The notes beneath the pieces were generated by a model. It saw only the letters and a program-made list of their open reading frames with translations, did no database searches and was not told the DNA's origin. A stretch of DNA of 64,000 bases, taken from Aurantiochytrium sp. KH105. Lineage: Eukaryota; Sar; Bigyra; Thraustochytrida; Thraustochytriidae. Numbering within the stretch: the first letter of the stretch is position 1; every line of letters begins with the position of its first letter. Made by a program: the position numbers and the translations under genes. Below, in pieces: positions 17,439 to 28,092 of the stretch. Where the stretch lies: positions 194,275 through 258,274 of the forward strand of contig BGKB01000082.1 of the NCBI GenBank assembly GCA_003116975.1, in the 5' to 3' direction.

Positions 17439-19997
17439 CCTCGCTTTCTCGCTTCTTCACCACCCTGACGGCGGTCCCGAAAAAGCGAACGCGAGCCAGA
17501 AACGCGAGCGCGGGGAAGCGCAACGCAAGGTCCTCGTCGCGCGAGCACGCAGCGAGGTGCCGCGCGCCGAGCGGCCACGCGAGGCGGTCGCCGGAGTGGA
17601 CTCGAGCCGCAGCAGCTGCACGCGCCAGACCCGACTGACGTCCGCCAGGCAGGCAGCGGGCCGCACAGCAGACCACAGACAAACACGCAGGCGGGGCGGG
17701 CCTCGCGGCGGCGGAGACGCGTCTGCCGCGAGCCTGCCTCCCTCGCTCCGAGGCTCCTCCCTCCGGGGCTGCGCGCGCCCGAGCTCGCCTCGCGCTCGCT
17801 CGCTCCGAGCGTGGTTTGCCGCGCCTCGCGCTCGGCCGCCGCTGCACGCACTCGGCCACTTTGCCACACGCGCAAACACACCCGCGCACACTCCGCGCGG
17901 GCGCCATAGTCCACTTGCGCGCGCCATAGTTCACTTGCGCGCGCCGCGCAGAGAGAGGGAGGGAGGGGAGGGAGCGAGGGCAGACAGCAGAGAAAGGAAA
18001 CGGCGCGCGCCGCCGCATACGAGTTTTGAGAGAGGCGGCGTTTCGTTCCCCGCCGCGCAGGGAGGGGTCCCCGCAGGGAGGGAGGGGTCCCCGCGCACAC
18101 CTTTGGCCGGTAAGAGATGGGGCAGAGAGGAGAGAGACGTTGAGGTGACCGGTGCACGCGGACTCGGACTCGAAGTTGGACTCGGTGCGGGAAGACAGAC
18201 AAGAGCGCCCGCAGCTTCTAACTCGGCCGTCCGTTCGTTCGTTCGATTCTTATATCGCTGTTGTGCTCCATCCGTGACGCGCCGCAGTGGTCACTGTCTT
18301 CCTTTTTAGTAACCCAATTTCGTTAGAGTATAGGGAACGTGGATGGGTGTGGTGGTGTGAGAAGCAATCTGTAGGGCGTTACGCTCGTCTGCGAGTCGAG
18401 AAGCGACAGAACGACTTCGCGTCAACAATATGTCAAGAAGGAGCGCGGCGCGGGGAAGACACCGTCGCACGACCGACGAATAAACGAGTGAGATTGAAGG
18501 TTTTTCAATTGCAGATAAGGCGAGGCTGCGCTTTGCTCGTCTTTTTGACGAAAAGATTTGAGAATTGTCGACGATATCTTGTCGGATCAGAGCTTCGAGA
18601 AATGCTTTGCTTCGGTCGTTCACGGGTGCCCGCTCGAGGATAGTAGATTTTCGACCGCCGCTTCAATCCAGATCAACGACAAGACTTTCGATTTTTTGGC
18701 GGCAGCAAAAGTCCTAGCAAAGTAAGACACGGAAATAAGAAAAAGCTCCAGACTAGCATAGACTGAAGAAGCGTCATCAACCAGATAGATAGCGCTCAAG
18801 ATGGAAATCAACGCCACGCGCCGTCAAAGTGACCTGACTTGGAAGAGAAGATTAGGATCAAGGTACAGGCGGCACCTGCATTGAAAATTCTCTTTTGAGC
18901 GAGCAAGACGTGGATAGACCGCCCCTCCTCAGGAGAAGACTCTTTCCAATCCACACTTTTTAAGTTAAATAATCACCTGGTCATCTTCACACTTGCAAAA
19001 CAATAGCACTTTACCGAAATTGAGACGGCATTCTGTCTCAGAAGCCTCGACCAGCAAAGACCAAAAAGGCAGCTTTCATCGCTTTCTTCAGCATTCGCTG
19101 TGGACTTGACCTTCATCTGCACTGCTCCTCCTCAACGAGCAACCAACTGTGATACAGTATCTGCCAACAAAGGTCGCCTTTTCTACTCACGAATTCGCGC
19201 GTCTTGCAGGTATTGTTAGCCAGGTGGACAAGCCGACTTTCGGGGAGCCCTTCCCTCTGCACCGGCGGAATGGCGCCCGCCATGCCCATCAGCCACAGAC
19301 AGACAATCTTTGCGCTTTAGAAGTCACTGGCCACGTCTAGATCTGAAGACTCTAACCGCTGAAGGCACCATTTTCGTCACTCTTTGGCACACTGTCTGCC
19401 ACTGGTGCTTCCCTCACGACGAAATCTCTCGTTCCGCAAACGTTCTGGTACCGTTCGCGGAACAGATTCAGAACCGCGGCGCCGCGCCCTCCGCCTCGAT
19501 GGTTGGCGGCGAGGCGGCTGCGCTCGCCGCGCCCTCGCCTCCCCTCCCCGCGCGCCGGGCCGCTGCGGCGCGGGCAGGCCGGGCGCGCGGGCAGGCCAGC
19601 TGCGGCGCGGTCGGCGCTGCGTGCGCGCGCGCCGCGCCGCGCCCGGGGCGCCGCGCCGCGCTGCGCTGCGCTGCGCCGGGCTGGGCCGTTTAGCGCGGGC
19701 GGCTGCCGCGAGGCGAGGGGGGCGGCGCAAGTGGAGTATCCCGGGGATAGCCGACTTGCGGCGCGCGGCGCAAGTGCGGTATCCGCGGCGGGCAAGGGCG
19801 GCGCGGCGTGCGCAGCAGAGGCCTTTCGTTCGCTCGGCGTGCGGGCTCGCGGCAGACGCGACCGAGCGAGCGAGCGAGCGAGAGACGCGGCGCGGGCGAC
19901 GCGGCGCGGCGCAGAGCGAGGGCGAGGCCGCGAGGCGCCGGCAGAGCGCAGGCCAGCAGCGGAGACCCCGGCCCATCGCCGGCGAAGCGGTCGCACG
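17439..19997. promoter_or_regulatory. Divergent filamin-like/eRF1 regulatory region
   Basis: This 2.6-kb spacer has three parts. 17440-18270 is very GC-rich and carries two reverse copies of the GCGCAAGTG element at 17912-17920 and 17932-17940, oriented with the filamin-like gene. 18290-19450 is distinctly AT-richer and has a short inverted repeat TGAGAC-N8-GTCTCA at 19021-19040. 19500-19997 is again extremely GC-rich. It carries two forward copies at 19725-19733 and 19768-19776 plus a degenerate reverse copy at about 19752, oriented with eRF1 some 220-270 bases before its ATG. Long ORFs in the GC-rich arms are compositional. No RNA gene could be recognised in the AT-richer part. Confidence 0.5.
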
Positions 19998-21762
19998 ATG
20001 GCGGACGAGGAGGCGGATAAGAATGTGGCGCTGTGGAAGATGAAGAAGCTCATCAAGACCCTGACGCAGGCCAGGTACGTGCGCGGGGAGAGCGAGAGGG
20101 AGAGAGAGCAGGACGCGGAGGGCGCGAGCGATGGGACCGTTTGCTTTCTCTTCTTTGCGGACGAGAAGATGGGGAAGTCGAGCGAAAAGGTCCCGGCAAG
20201 TGTGATCGGCGTGGCGTCGAGATTGGGACTTTGCCTGTCCAGCGAAGCCCGTCTTCTCGCCAATCGTTTCAGAATGGAGGAGATACGGATGGAAAGATGA
20301 CTCTCAGTTGAAAAAATCAACGACTTTGACGCGAGGTTTCCGTGCACCGCACGGCTTGATCGGAGGATGAAAGGGAGAAAAAATGAAGAAGGCAATGCAA
20401 AAGACAGACAGACGAACTGACCCCTCCACTCTCTCTCTCTCGCGCGCGCGCTTTTATTATTTTCACAACTTGCACAGGGGTAACGGCACGAGCATGATCT
20501 CGCTGATCATGCCGCCCGGCGAGCAGCTGCCAAAGATTAACAAGATGCTCACCGATGAGGCCGGTACCGCGACCAACATCAAGTCGCGCGTGAACCGGCT
20601 CTCGGTGCTGAGCGCCATCACAAGTACGCAGCAGCGTCTCAAGCTGTACAACAGGTGCCCGCCGAACGGTCTGGTCCTCTTTGTGGGCACCATCCTCACG
20701 GACGAGGGCAAGGAAAAGAAGGTGAGCATTGACTTTGAGCCCTTCAAGCCCATCAACACCTCTTTGTACATGTGCGACAACCGATTTCACACCGAGGCCC
20801 TCGAAGAGCTCCTCGCGGATGACGACAAGTTTGGCTTTATTGTCATGGACGGTAACGGCTGCCTCTTTGGTACCCTGAGCGGTAACACGCGCGAGGTTCT
20901 CACCAAGTTTACCGTGGATCTGCCCAAGAAGCACGGTCGTGGTGGTCAGTCCGCGCTGCGTTTCGCCCGTCTGCGTCTTGAGAAGCGCCATAACTATGTG
21001 CGCAAGTGTGCCGAATTCGCCACCACCTGCTTCATTACCAACGATCGCCCCAACGTCAAGGGTCTTGTGCTCGCCGGTTCCGCAGAGTTCAAGAATGTCC
21101 TCGCTGGCTCGGACCTCTTTGATATTCGCCTGCGGCCCATTGTCATTTCGCTCGTCGATGTCTCATACGGTGGCGAGAACGGCTTCAACCAGGCCATTGA
21201 GCTCTCGCAGGATGCCTTGGCCAACGTGAAGTTTGTCAAGGAGAAGAAGCTCATCACTTCCTTCTTTGACGAGATCGCCCAGGACACGGGCAAGGTCTGC
21301 TTTGGCATTGACGAGACCTTTATGGCCCTCGAAATGGGCGCCGTGGAGACCCTTCTCGTGTGGGAGAACCTCGAGCATGAGCGCTTTGAGCTGCTCAACA
21401 ATCAGACCAACGAGACCATCTTTAAGATTCTCAGCCCAGAGCAGGCCAAGGATTCCAAGAACTTTGTCACGGATGATGGCGTCGATCTCGAGATCAAGGA
21501 GCGCACTGCGCTCACCGAGTACCTTGCGACCAACTACCGCAACTTTGGTACCACGCTAGAGTTTGTGACGGATAAAAGTCAGCAGGGCAGCCAGTTCTGC
21601 AAGGGTTTTGGTGGAATTGGTGGCATTCTGCGTTGGCCCGTCCAGTTCGCAGCCATGGACCCCAACAACGCCATCAACGAGGAGGCTCTTGCCGAGGAGT
21701 TCGACGAGGCCGTCGAGGATCAGGACCCCAACGAGATTGACTGGGATGACATTGGTTTCTAA
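19998..21762 (+). CDS. ETF1: Eukaryotic peptide chain release factor 1 (two exons)
   Basis: Joined exons 19998-20074 and 20478-21762 encode 453 residues. eRF1 recognises all three stop codons in the A-site and triggers peptide release with eRF3. Exon 1 encodes the start [20 protein letters not shown] and is interrupted after two bases of the Arg codon; exon 2 resumes with the conserved GNGTSMISL (GTS motif). Further landmarks are TNIKS (58-62), YMCDNRF (123-129) and GGQ (181-183, in [13 protein letters not shown]). The C-terminal acidic tail [15 protein letters not shown] is a typical eRF3-binding end. Intact NIKS and YxCxxxF agree with a standard code, and genes in this window end with all three stops. 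An ORF-only annotation would miss exon 1. Confidence 0.96.
20075..20477 (+). other. Intron in eRF1 (GTACGT...CACAG)
   Basis: A 403-base phase-2 intron. The donor is AG|GTACGT and the acceptor is preceded by a pyrimidine-rich run ending TTGCACAG. Removing it joins exon 1 to exon 2 so that the conserved AR-GNGTS sequence is restored. It lies only 25 codons after the start. Confidence 0.92.
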
Positions 21763-22348
21763 GCTGTTTTTTTTTTACTACACCGACCGAACGACGTTAT
21801 CTGGAAACCTGGGCTGGGCCTTAGGCCGGGCTGATGGGGCTCAGCCCACCCATGTCCTGTCTCGGACTCGCTATCTTCTGCCCGTTCTTAACGATCGAAA
21901 TCTCTTTCTCAACTTTTTCCTTTTTTTCTTTTCTGCATCGACTTTCGATTTGCTATGTGGCGTGTATACTTTCGCGAAGACAGGAGCACAATTTCTACCA
22001 TTCTTTACTACTCCTTCTTTCCCTCTCCATTTCCCTTTGCTCTTCGTTCTTCTGCTTGTCTCCCTCCCTCTCTCCTCCCTATCCTCGACCGCCTTGCAGA
22101 AATACCCCAATTGCATTTGGTTGGAAATTAGGTTCCTTTTATCCGTTGCGAGTTCTGATAGCCTAATGCCAGGCAATAAAGTAGTAGCTGGGGCTTCGAA
22201 TGGAAACAATGCCGCGGCCGAGCGCGTTCACTTATGCGACGAGCAAGCAAGCCAGGAGCCAAGTAGACAACGTGAGACAGACAGCAAGTCGTACGCGGCG
22301 ACGCGCGGGCGCGTGGCGCGCGCGTGCGCAAGGGCAAACGAAGTGAAG
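21763..22348. other. Spacer and leader between eRF1 and CFAP57
   Basis: 586 bases, pyrimidine-rich (CT/TTC runs at about 21895-22090). The CFAP57 frame stays open upstream through this stretch, including an ATG at 22166, but the translated sequence has no domain character and I regard it as leader. Confidence 0.6.
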
Positions 22349-25300
22349 ATGGCAGCCTTGGAGCTCGAGCACGTCTTTGGCCTGCGCAGCGATGTGCGCG
22401 GCAACGTCGTGTACCTGGATGAGACGACGGTGGCATATCCGTGCGGGCACGTGGTTGCGCTCTACAACTTGGAAACCAAGGTGCAGCGCTTTATTCATGG
22501 CTCGGATTGGTCAGGGGGCATTTGCGCCTTTGCGGCCTCCCCAAATCGCAAGCTCATCGCCATCGCAGAGCGCAGCGCAGACTGCCCAGTGGTGAGCATT
22601 TACGATGCAAGCTCGCTCAAGAAGCGCAAGGTGCTCGCATGCTCGGAAATGAGGTCCGACGACCTTGTTAACATTGCCTTTTCGGGCGACAGCAAGCAGA
22701 TTCTAGCACAAGGCGCGGCGCCAGACTGGGTCGTCATGGCCTGGGCCTGGGAGAAAAACAAGTGCATCGTGAGCAGCAAGGCAAGTAATGTCCAAGGCAA
22801 TGCCATCACATGCACTGATTTCTGCCCCTGGGACAGTACAACGCTTTGCGTCATTGGGGATGGTTTACTCAAATTCTTGCGCGTACAAGACGGCACGACG
22901 CGTTCGCTGCCCTTTTCGTTCAAGCGTGAAATTCAGCAGTACATGTGTCACGCATGGCTGCGCGAGCTCGAACGTCTCGTTGTCGCCACCGACACGGGCG
23001 ACCTCTTGCTCTTTGAGAATTTTGAGTATCGCGGGGCTCTTGCGTTCATGCAGCAGGACGATGATGGCCTCGAAATGCTTCCCATCGACTCGCTAGTAGC
23101 ATACAACAAAGGTCTTGTCTGCGGTGGTGCGCACAACTCCTTGCGCGTCTTTGAGCAGGCGGACGATCCGCACGAGTACTATCGACACACCAAGACATTT
23201 ACTATTGATGGCAAAATGAGTCGCGTCATCAATCTTGCCTTGTCGCCAAGCGAGGACGTCATTTCCTGCTCGTTGGCCAATAATCAAGTGTACGTGCTTG
23301 GCCTTTCAAACACGGACATTCTCAAGGCGGAGGAAATGAACTTTGAGCTTCTCACGACCTCTGTGCATGGCCCGTTTATCAACGATGCCGGCATGGCTGC
23401 CACGACGGCCGGGGCAGCTGCCGCGGCCGCCGCTGAAGACGCAGGAGCGGGATCTCAGGTGACGGGTTTAGATGTATGTATGCGCAAACCCTTTGTAGCA
23501 ACCTGTGGAATTGATCGCACGGTGCGTGTGTGGAACTATGTGGAAAAGACGGTGGTACTCATGCGCGAATTTACGGAAGTCCCGCTCTCGCTCTCGTTCC
23601 ATCCCTCGGGTCTGCATCTTCTGGTCGGATTTTCTGACAAATTGCGCATGATGAACCTCCTCATGGACGATATTCGTGCATACAAGGAGTTTCCTATCAA
23701 GGCATGCAAGGAATGCCGCTTTTCGAACGGCGGCCAGTATTTCGCGGCCGCCAACGGCAATGTGGTCCAAGTTTTCCAAACGTATACCTTTGAATGCATC
23801 CTAACACTTCGCGGACATGCAGGACGCGTGCTGTCGGTGGCATGGACCTCGGACGACCGATTCCTCGTCTCTGCAGGCGCAGATGGCGTGACGTACCGGT
23901 GGTGCATCAAGGAGGGGCGCAAGGACGGTGAATTTGTGTGCAAGGGCAACGTGCTGCAAAGCACGGTGGCACGTGATGTGGACGCCAATGTGGCCCTATG
24001 CACTGCAAATCCGGACACAAAGATTCGTGAGGTCCAACTTGGCAATGGCAGCGTGCTCTTTGAGGCCGCCCCGCCGGACGGACTTTCGTTCGAGAGGCTG
24101 GCCATTTCGCACACGGGTCGCAGCCTTTTTGCGACCATGGTACCCCCGGGAGATGCCAAGTATGGGACGGCAGTGATGCTCAATCTTCCGCTCTCTGCAA
24201 ACCATGTGGCGCCAGGTGCCCCCGCAGAGGGCGGGAAAGCGGGCGAGAGTGGTTCTGCCGAGGCATTCGACGAATCGACGTCGGTCCTGGGTCTGAGCGG
24301 CCCTGCCGGCGGTGGTCCTGCGGCAAGCGTGGCGGGCGGTCCTGCTGCACCAGAGTGCGTGCCGCTGGAGCTGGACCAGCTCCAGCATGTTGCAGTGCAT
24401 TCGGGGCGCATTACTCGTTTGTGTTCGAGCCCTGATGACCAGTATCTGTTTACATGCGGCGAGGATGGCACGCTGGCCATTTTTGCAGTAAAGGAAGAGC
24501 CCGATGTGAGTGGCGGTCGTGCTGCGCGCAATACACGTGAGAAGGAGGCGCCGCTTCCTTTTGCAGAGGAGATTCTTGTGACCAAGTCGGACTTGGACGA
24601 GAAAAACCATTTGATGCAGGATCTCAAGAACAAGGTGGACGAGATGACGCTTCACAATGAGTACCAATTGCGGCTCAAGGACATGAATTATAACGAGCGC
24701 ATCAAAGAGGTCACCTCTAAGTTTACAGAAGAGCTCGAGCAGGACCGCGCCAAGTATGAGAAGCTCAACTCGGAAAAGCAGAGCATGGAAAATATGTTCA
24801 AGGAGCGACTGGAGAAGCTGGACCAGCAGCACGGCGACCAGCTCGAAGAAGTGGAGCACTCGTACCAAGAAAAAGTAGACGCAGAGATTCAGCGATTCGA
24901 TGCTCTTTCGCACGAGCGTGAGCAGATGGCGCTCAAGTGGGACGAGGAAAACCAGGTCCTCGTGGAGAGCCATGAAAAGTACGTCGACGAGGTGACGGAA
25001 AAGTACGAGCAAAAGCTCGCGCGTGAGCTCAAGGAGCGCGAAGAGGTCGAGGAGGAGAAGCAACGGCTCATCAAGAACTTTGAGGACCGTAAGCAAGAGG
25101 TCGAGGAAGACGCGGACATGGAGATTGAAGAGCTCAAGGAAAAGTATGAGTCCAAGCTCAAGGGCGAGCGTGAGGCGACGATCCGCCTCAAGGGCGAGAA
25201 CGGTTTGATGAAGAAGAAGTTTTCGACATTGCAAAACGATATTGAGCAGCAAAAGGACCGCATCAACAGCCTCACGGAGCGCGAGATGGATCTCTACGAG

Positions 25301-26287
25301 CGGATCAAGAGTTTGGAAAAGGATATTCATGGTCACCGCAAGGAGATCAAGGAGCGTGAGGAGACGATTCAGGACAAGGAAAAGCGCATTTATGACCTGA
25401 AGAAGAAGAATCAAGAGCTCGAAAAGTTCAAGTTCGTGCTTGATTATAAGATCAAGGAGCTCAAGCGTCAGATCGAACCACGAGAAAACGAGATTGCCGA
25501 CATGCGCCAGCAGATCAAGGAGATGGATTTGGAGTTGGAGCAGTATCAGAAGAGTAACGCGGCGCTGGACCTGATGATTGGAGAACTGCGGCTCAAGATT
25601 GACGGCATGCAAAAGGAGATTGACGAGCAGACGGTCCGGCTGCGCGAGGGCAAGGCTGCGGCTGAGCAGTGCAAAGTGGACTTGCATGAGACCATCCAGG
25701 CGCTCAACGATCCTGTTGCGCTCAAGCAACGTGTGGTGCACATGTTCAAGACGTACGCGCAGGCCCCGGATCCGGAGCCCCCAGCGCCGGGGACCTCGTC
25801 CGGCGCCCAGGATCAGAAGCAGCAACAGCAGCAACAGCAGCAGCAACAGCAGCAGCAGCAACAGCAGCATCAGCAACAGGAAGCTGAGGCCACGACGCAG
25901 GTGCAGCGCGAGTACAATCGGCAGCGCGAGTACTTGGAGAAATCTGTCGACTCGCTCAAGCGTAAGCTGAACAAGGACATGAAAATGCACCAGAGCGACA
26001 AAATGCGTCTGTTGCGGGAGTCTGTGGATCTCACGAACGAGATTAACCTTTTGCGTCGCGAGCTGCACGCGCTGGACGCCAAGCGGCATGCCAAGCAGCG
26101 GTCGCTCCATCTTCAGGACCGTCTGGGCCCGTCTTCGAGCAGCATGCGCGAGGAGGAAGGCGAGGAGGAGTTCTTGCCTTTGCCGGGAGAGCGCCAGGTG
26201 ACACGCGAGCTCGAGATGCAGCGCAAGCAGATCAATCATCTCGTGCAGCAGATCGCCACCTTTGAGCACAATCTCGGCATGAAATGA
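22349..26287 (+). CDS. CFAP57: Cilia- and flagella-associated protein 57 (WD40 plus coiled coil)
   Basis: A 1312-residue axonemal protein, similar in length to the animal protein (about 1250). The first about 700 residues form WD40 propellers, beginning LEHVFGLRSDVRGNVVYLDETTVAYPCGH. They include AVAWTSDDRFLVSAGADG-type blades and a RTVRVWNYVEKTV blade. From about residue 750 to the end there is nearly continuous coiled coil rich in Glu, Lys and Gln. It is broken by a poly-Gln tract encoded by CAG/CAA (about 25818-25880). CFAP57 is part of the machinery that docks or regulates inner-arm dyneins, so this organism should have motile flagella at some stage. The start at 22349 (MAALELEHVFGL) is chosen as the family-like N terminus. 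A long antisense ORF across the coiled coil is a codon-bias shadow. Confidence 0.94.
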   Translation: MAALELEHVFGLRSDVRGNVVYLDETTVAYPCGHVVALYNLETKVQRFIHGSDWSGGICAFAASPNRKLIAIAERSADCPVVSIYDASSLKKRKVLACSEMRSDDLVNIAFSGDSKQILAQGAAPDWVVMAWAWEKNKCIVSSKASNVQGNAITCTDFCPWDSTTLCVIGDGLLKFLRVQDGTTRSLPFSFKREIQQYMCHAWLRELERLVVATDTGDLLLFENFEYRGALAFMQQDDDGLEMLPIDSLVAYNKGLVCGGAHNSLRVFEQADDPHEYYRHTKTFTIDGKMSRVINLALSPSEDVISCSLANNQVYVLGLSNTDILKAEEMNFELLTTSVHGPFINDAGMAATTAGAAAAAAAEDAGAGSQVTGLDVCMRKPFVATCGIDRTVRVWNYVEKTVVLMREFTEVPLSLSFHPSGLHLLVGFSDKLRMMNLLMDDIRAYKEFPIKACKECRFSNGGQYFAAANGNVVQVFQTYTFECILTLRGHAGRVLSVAWTSDDRFLVSAGADGVTYRWCIKEGRKDGEFVCKGNVLQSTVARDVDANVALCTANPDTKIREVQLGNGSVLFEAAPPDGLSFERLAISHTGRSLFATMVPPGDAKYGTAVMLNLPLSANHVAPGAPAEGGKAGESGSAEAFDESTSVLGLSGPAGGGPAASVAGGPAAPECVPLELDQLQHVAVHSGRITRLCSSPDDQYLFTCGEDGTLAIFAVKEEPDVSGGRAARNTREKEAPLPFAEEILVTKSDLDEKNHLMQDLKNKVDEMTLHNEYQLRLKDMNYNERIKEVTSKFTEELEQDRAKYEKLNSEKQSMENMFKERLEKLDQQHGDQLEEVEHSYQEKVDAEIQRFDALSHEREQMALKWDEENQVLVESHEKYVDEVTEKYEQKLARELKEREEVEEEKQRLIKNFEDRKQEVEEDADMEIEELKEKYESKLKGEREATIRLKGENGLMKKKFSTLQNDIEQQKDRINSLTEREMDLYERIKSLEKDIHGHRKEIKEREETIQDKEKRIYDLKKKNQELEKFKFVLDYKIKELKRQIEPRENEIADMRQQIKEMDLELEQYQKSNAALDLMIGELRLKIDGMQKEIDEQTVRLREGKAAAEQCKVDLHETIQALNDPVALKQRVVHMFKTYAQAPDPEPPAPGTSSGAQDQKQQQQQQQQQQQQQQQQHQQQEAEATTQVQREYNRQREYLEKSVDSLKRKLNKDMKMHQSDKMRLLRESVDLTNEINLLRRELHALDAKRHAKQRSLHLQDRLGPSSSSMREEEGEEEFLPLPGERQVTRELEMQRKQINHLVQQIATFEHNLGMK

Positions 26288-28092
26288 TTGGTTGAGCATG
26301 GAGCGAGGAGTGCTTCACAAGCGAGGGGGTGTGTGGAGGTGTGTGTGCGGGGGGGTGGGGGAAGGGATAAAAGCCGAAGGTTGATGTGCTCCTTTTCTCC
26401 CTCGCGCTCTCTCGCGCTCTTTTCTTCATCCGATTCCCCTTTCCTTTGAATGATATTTGCATGTCTAACTTTGATACGTCAGATTTTGTAGTGCCTAGCA
26501 TTTCTTGGTCCGTGAAATTGTTGGCACTCATTTGAGACTGTGCCCGCTGGTGGGCTAGACTGGGCAGCAGGACAACGTTGCAGCAGCGTTGTGGGCGGTC
26601 TGCTGCATTTACCTCTCTTTCTTACCGCAAGTAAGCCCCGTTCCGAGGGCGCGAACAGATAGATAGAATTCCGATAGCATGCTGGTTCCCCCGTTGTCAA
26701 TTTATTTGCATGTCTGACTTTGTACTGCGTAGCATTCCTTTTCTGGCGTATTCTCGTCTGTGAAACTATTGGGGTCGGCATTCATTATGTTGGGGGTCTC
26801 AAACTGTCTGTGCCCGCCGCTGGTTCTACTGGGCAGGCAATGCTACAGCAGCGGTGTAAGCGGTCGGTTGTCCTTGCCCCTCCTCACCGCAAGTCGCATA
26901 GGTGGCTTCCCGGGAACGTGCTTGTCCCCCCCCCCGCAATTGTTACATCGCACCCACCACCCTACCCTAACCACCCTTGCCACCCTAAGAGGCAAGCAGG
27001 CACCAGCACAGCTGCTGCTGCTGCTGCTGCTGCAGCAACCAAGCAACAGCAATCAACAGCAGCAGCCCTGGCAGGCCGAAGCGCCAGCGCGGACCGGCTC
27101 CGGCGAAGAGAAGGCGCGAAGAGAACGTGTCACACCCGGGTTTGAATTTTGAAAGCATATTTGATTTCATGTCGCTTCCGTCACCGCCCATCGGAGACCA
27201 GCAAGGCGCGCCGAGCCTCGTGTCGCAGCTGCAGCTGCAGCTGCGACTCGCGGAGGCGGAGGGCGGAAGTGCGGCGAGGCGCTCGCCATCTTCGAGCGCC
27301 ATGATGGCTCGCAAGGCCCTGCCGCATCACGCCGGCGCAGAGCGTCCGAAGCCAGGGCAGCGCCGCGTCATGGCATGGCATGGCATGGCATGGCATGCAT
27401 GATATGCCGCATACCGCACGACACCGCGCCGCCTTCGAAGAAAGCGTCGCGCTCGAGGCCGAGGTCGGGCCCGAAGAAGGTGTCGCAGAGTTTCTTGCTT
27501 TCGTTTATTCCAAAGTGCTGGTCGCAGATGAAGGCCGCTGAATGGCTGACCGCGCGACGCGAGGCTGGCGGACGCGGACGGAGACGCGGAGCCGTGACTG
27601 CGACGCGAAGGGAAAATGGAAGAAGGGAAAAGCGATAAGAAAAGAGACAAGACCAGCCAGAGAGCCTCGCGGCGGTATATGCGCGAAGCACGGGCGCCTA
27701 GGAGGCCTCGAGTCAGCGGCGCGCCATGATGCGGCCGTCTGCAGCGGCGGCGATGCTGATGCACATACCGCGGCAGGCAGCTGCTGCAGCTGCAGCTGCA
27801 GGCAGAAGGGCGCGGCCTCGCGGCCCTGCGAGAAGGAGGAGCGCGGCCAAGATGGCGTCGCGCGCAGACGTCGACGAGGAAGTCTTGGGATGGCGGCGGG
27901 AGTGATTGATTGATTGATTGATGTTCTGGGGGCACAGGGCCAAGTCACGGGATTCATTCGAAAGCGGCGAGGCAGCGTAGGGACGGGGGCGAGGGGGTGA
28001 TGCGGGTCCACCGCCTTTGGATAAGCACGAAGGCGCGAGCATGACAAGCTCGAGCACGAAATGAAATGAGATGAAATGGGATATCACGAAAC
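26288..28092. other. Repeat-rich intergenic region, part 1
   Basis: No supported gene. Contents: a GT-rich patch at about 26320-26360; an imperfect duplication (listed separately); CTG/CAG tracts at about 27010-27065; a GCAGCT palindromic cluster at 27227-27243 and again near 27781-27803; a (GGCAT)n tract at 27370-27397; and a (GATT)n tract at 27903-27922. One minus-strand stretch around 27410-27560 reads somewhat protein-like but is short and bounded by low-complexity frames. Confidence 0.55.
26455..26894. repeat. Imperfect tandem duplication, two copies of about 180-190 bp
   Basis: Copy A is at about 26455-26632 and copy B at about 26704-26894. Shared landmarks in the same order are TTTGCATGTCT, AGCATT-C-TT-TGG, CTGTGCCCGC, CAGCAGCG-TGT--GCGGTC and a closing TACCGCAAGT or CACCGCAAGT. 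The spacing between equivalent landmarks is about 250-260 bases. Divergence suggests an old duplication. Confidence 0.75.

Noticed and set aside
17404-18309. Long ORFs in the filamin/eRF1 spacer
   Set aside because: Compositional frames in GC-rich promoter DNA; overlap the filamin start on the opposite strand.
23996-26299. 767-codon minus-strand ORF antisense to CFAP57
   Set aside because: It is a Leu-rich mirror of a Glu/Lys/Gln coiled coil with GC-biased third positions, a standard antisense shadow.
27368-27691. Minus-strand stretch resembling a protein end (CDTFFGPDLGLERDAFFEGG)
   Set aside because: Only about 50 residues look protein-like, flanked by microsatellite-encoded repeats; no family recognised and no clear start or splice sites.
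27542-27913. Possible zinc-ribbon-like GGICAKHG motif on the plus strand
   Set aside because: The remaining Cys/His spacing does not fit the known repeat, and most of the frame is low complexity.
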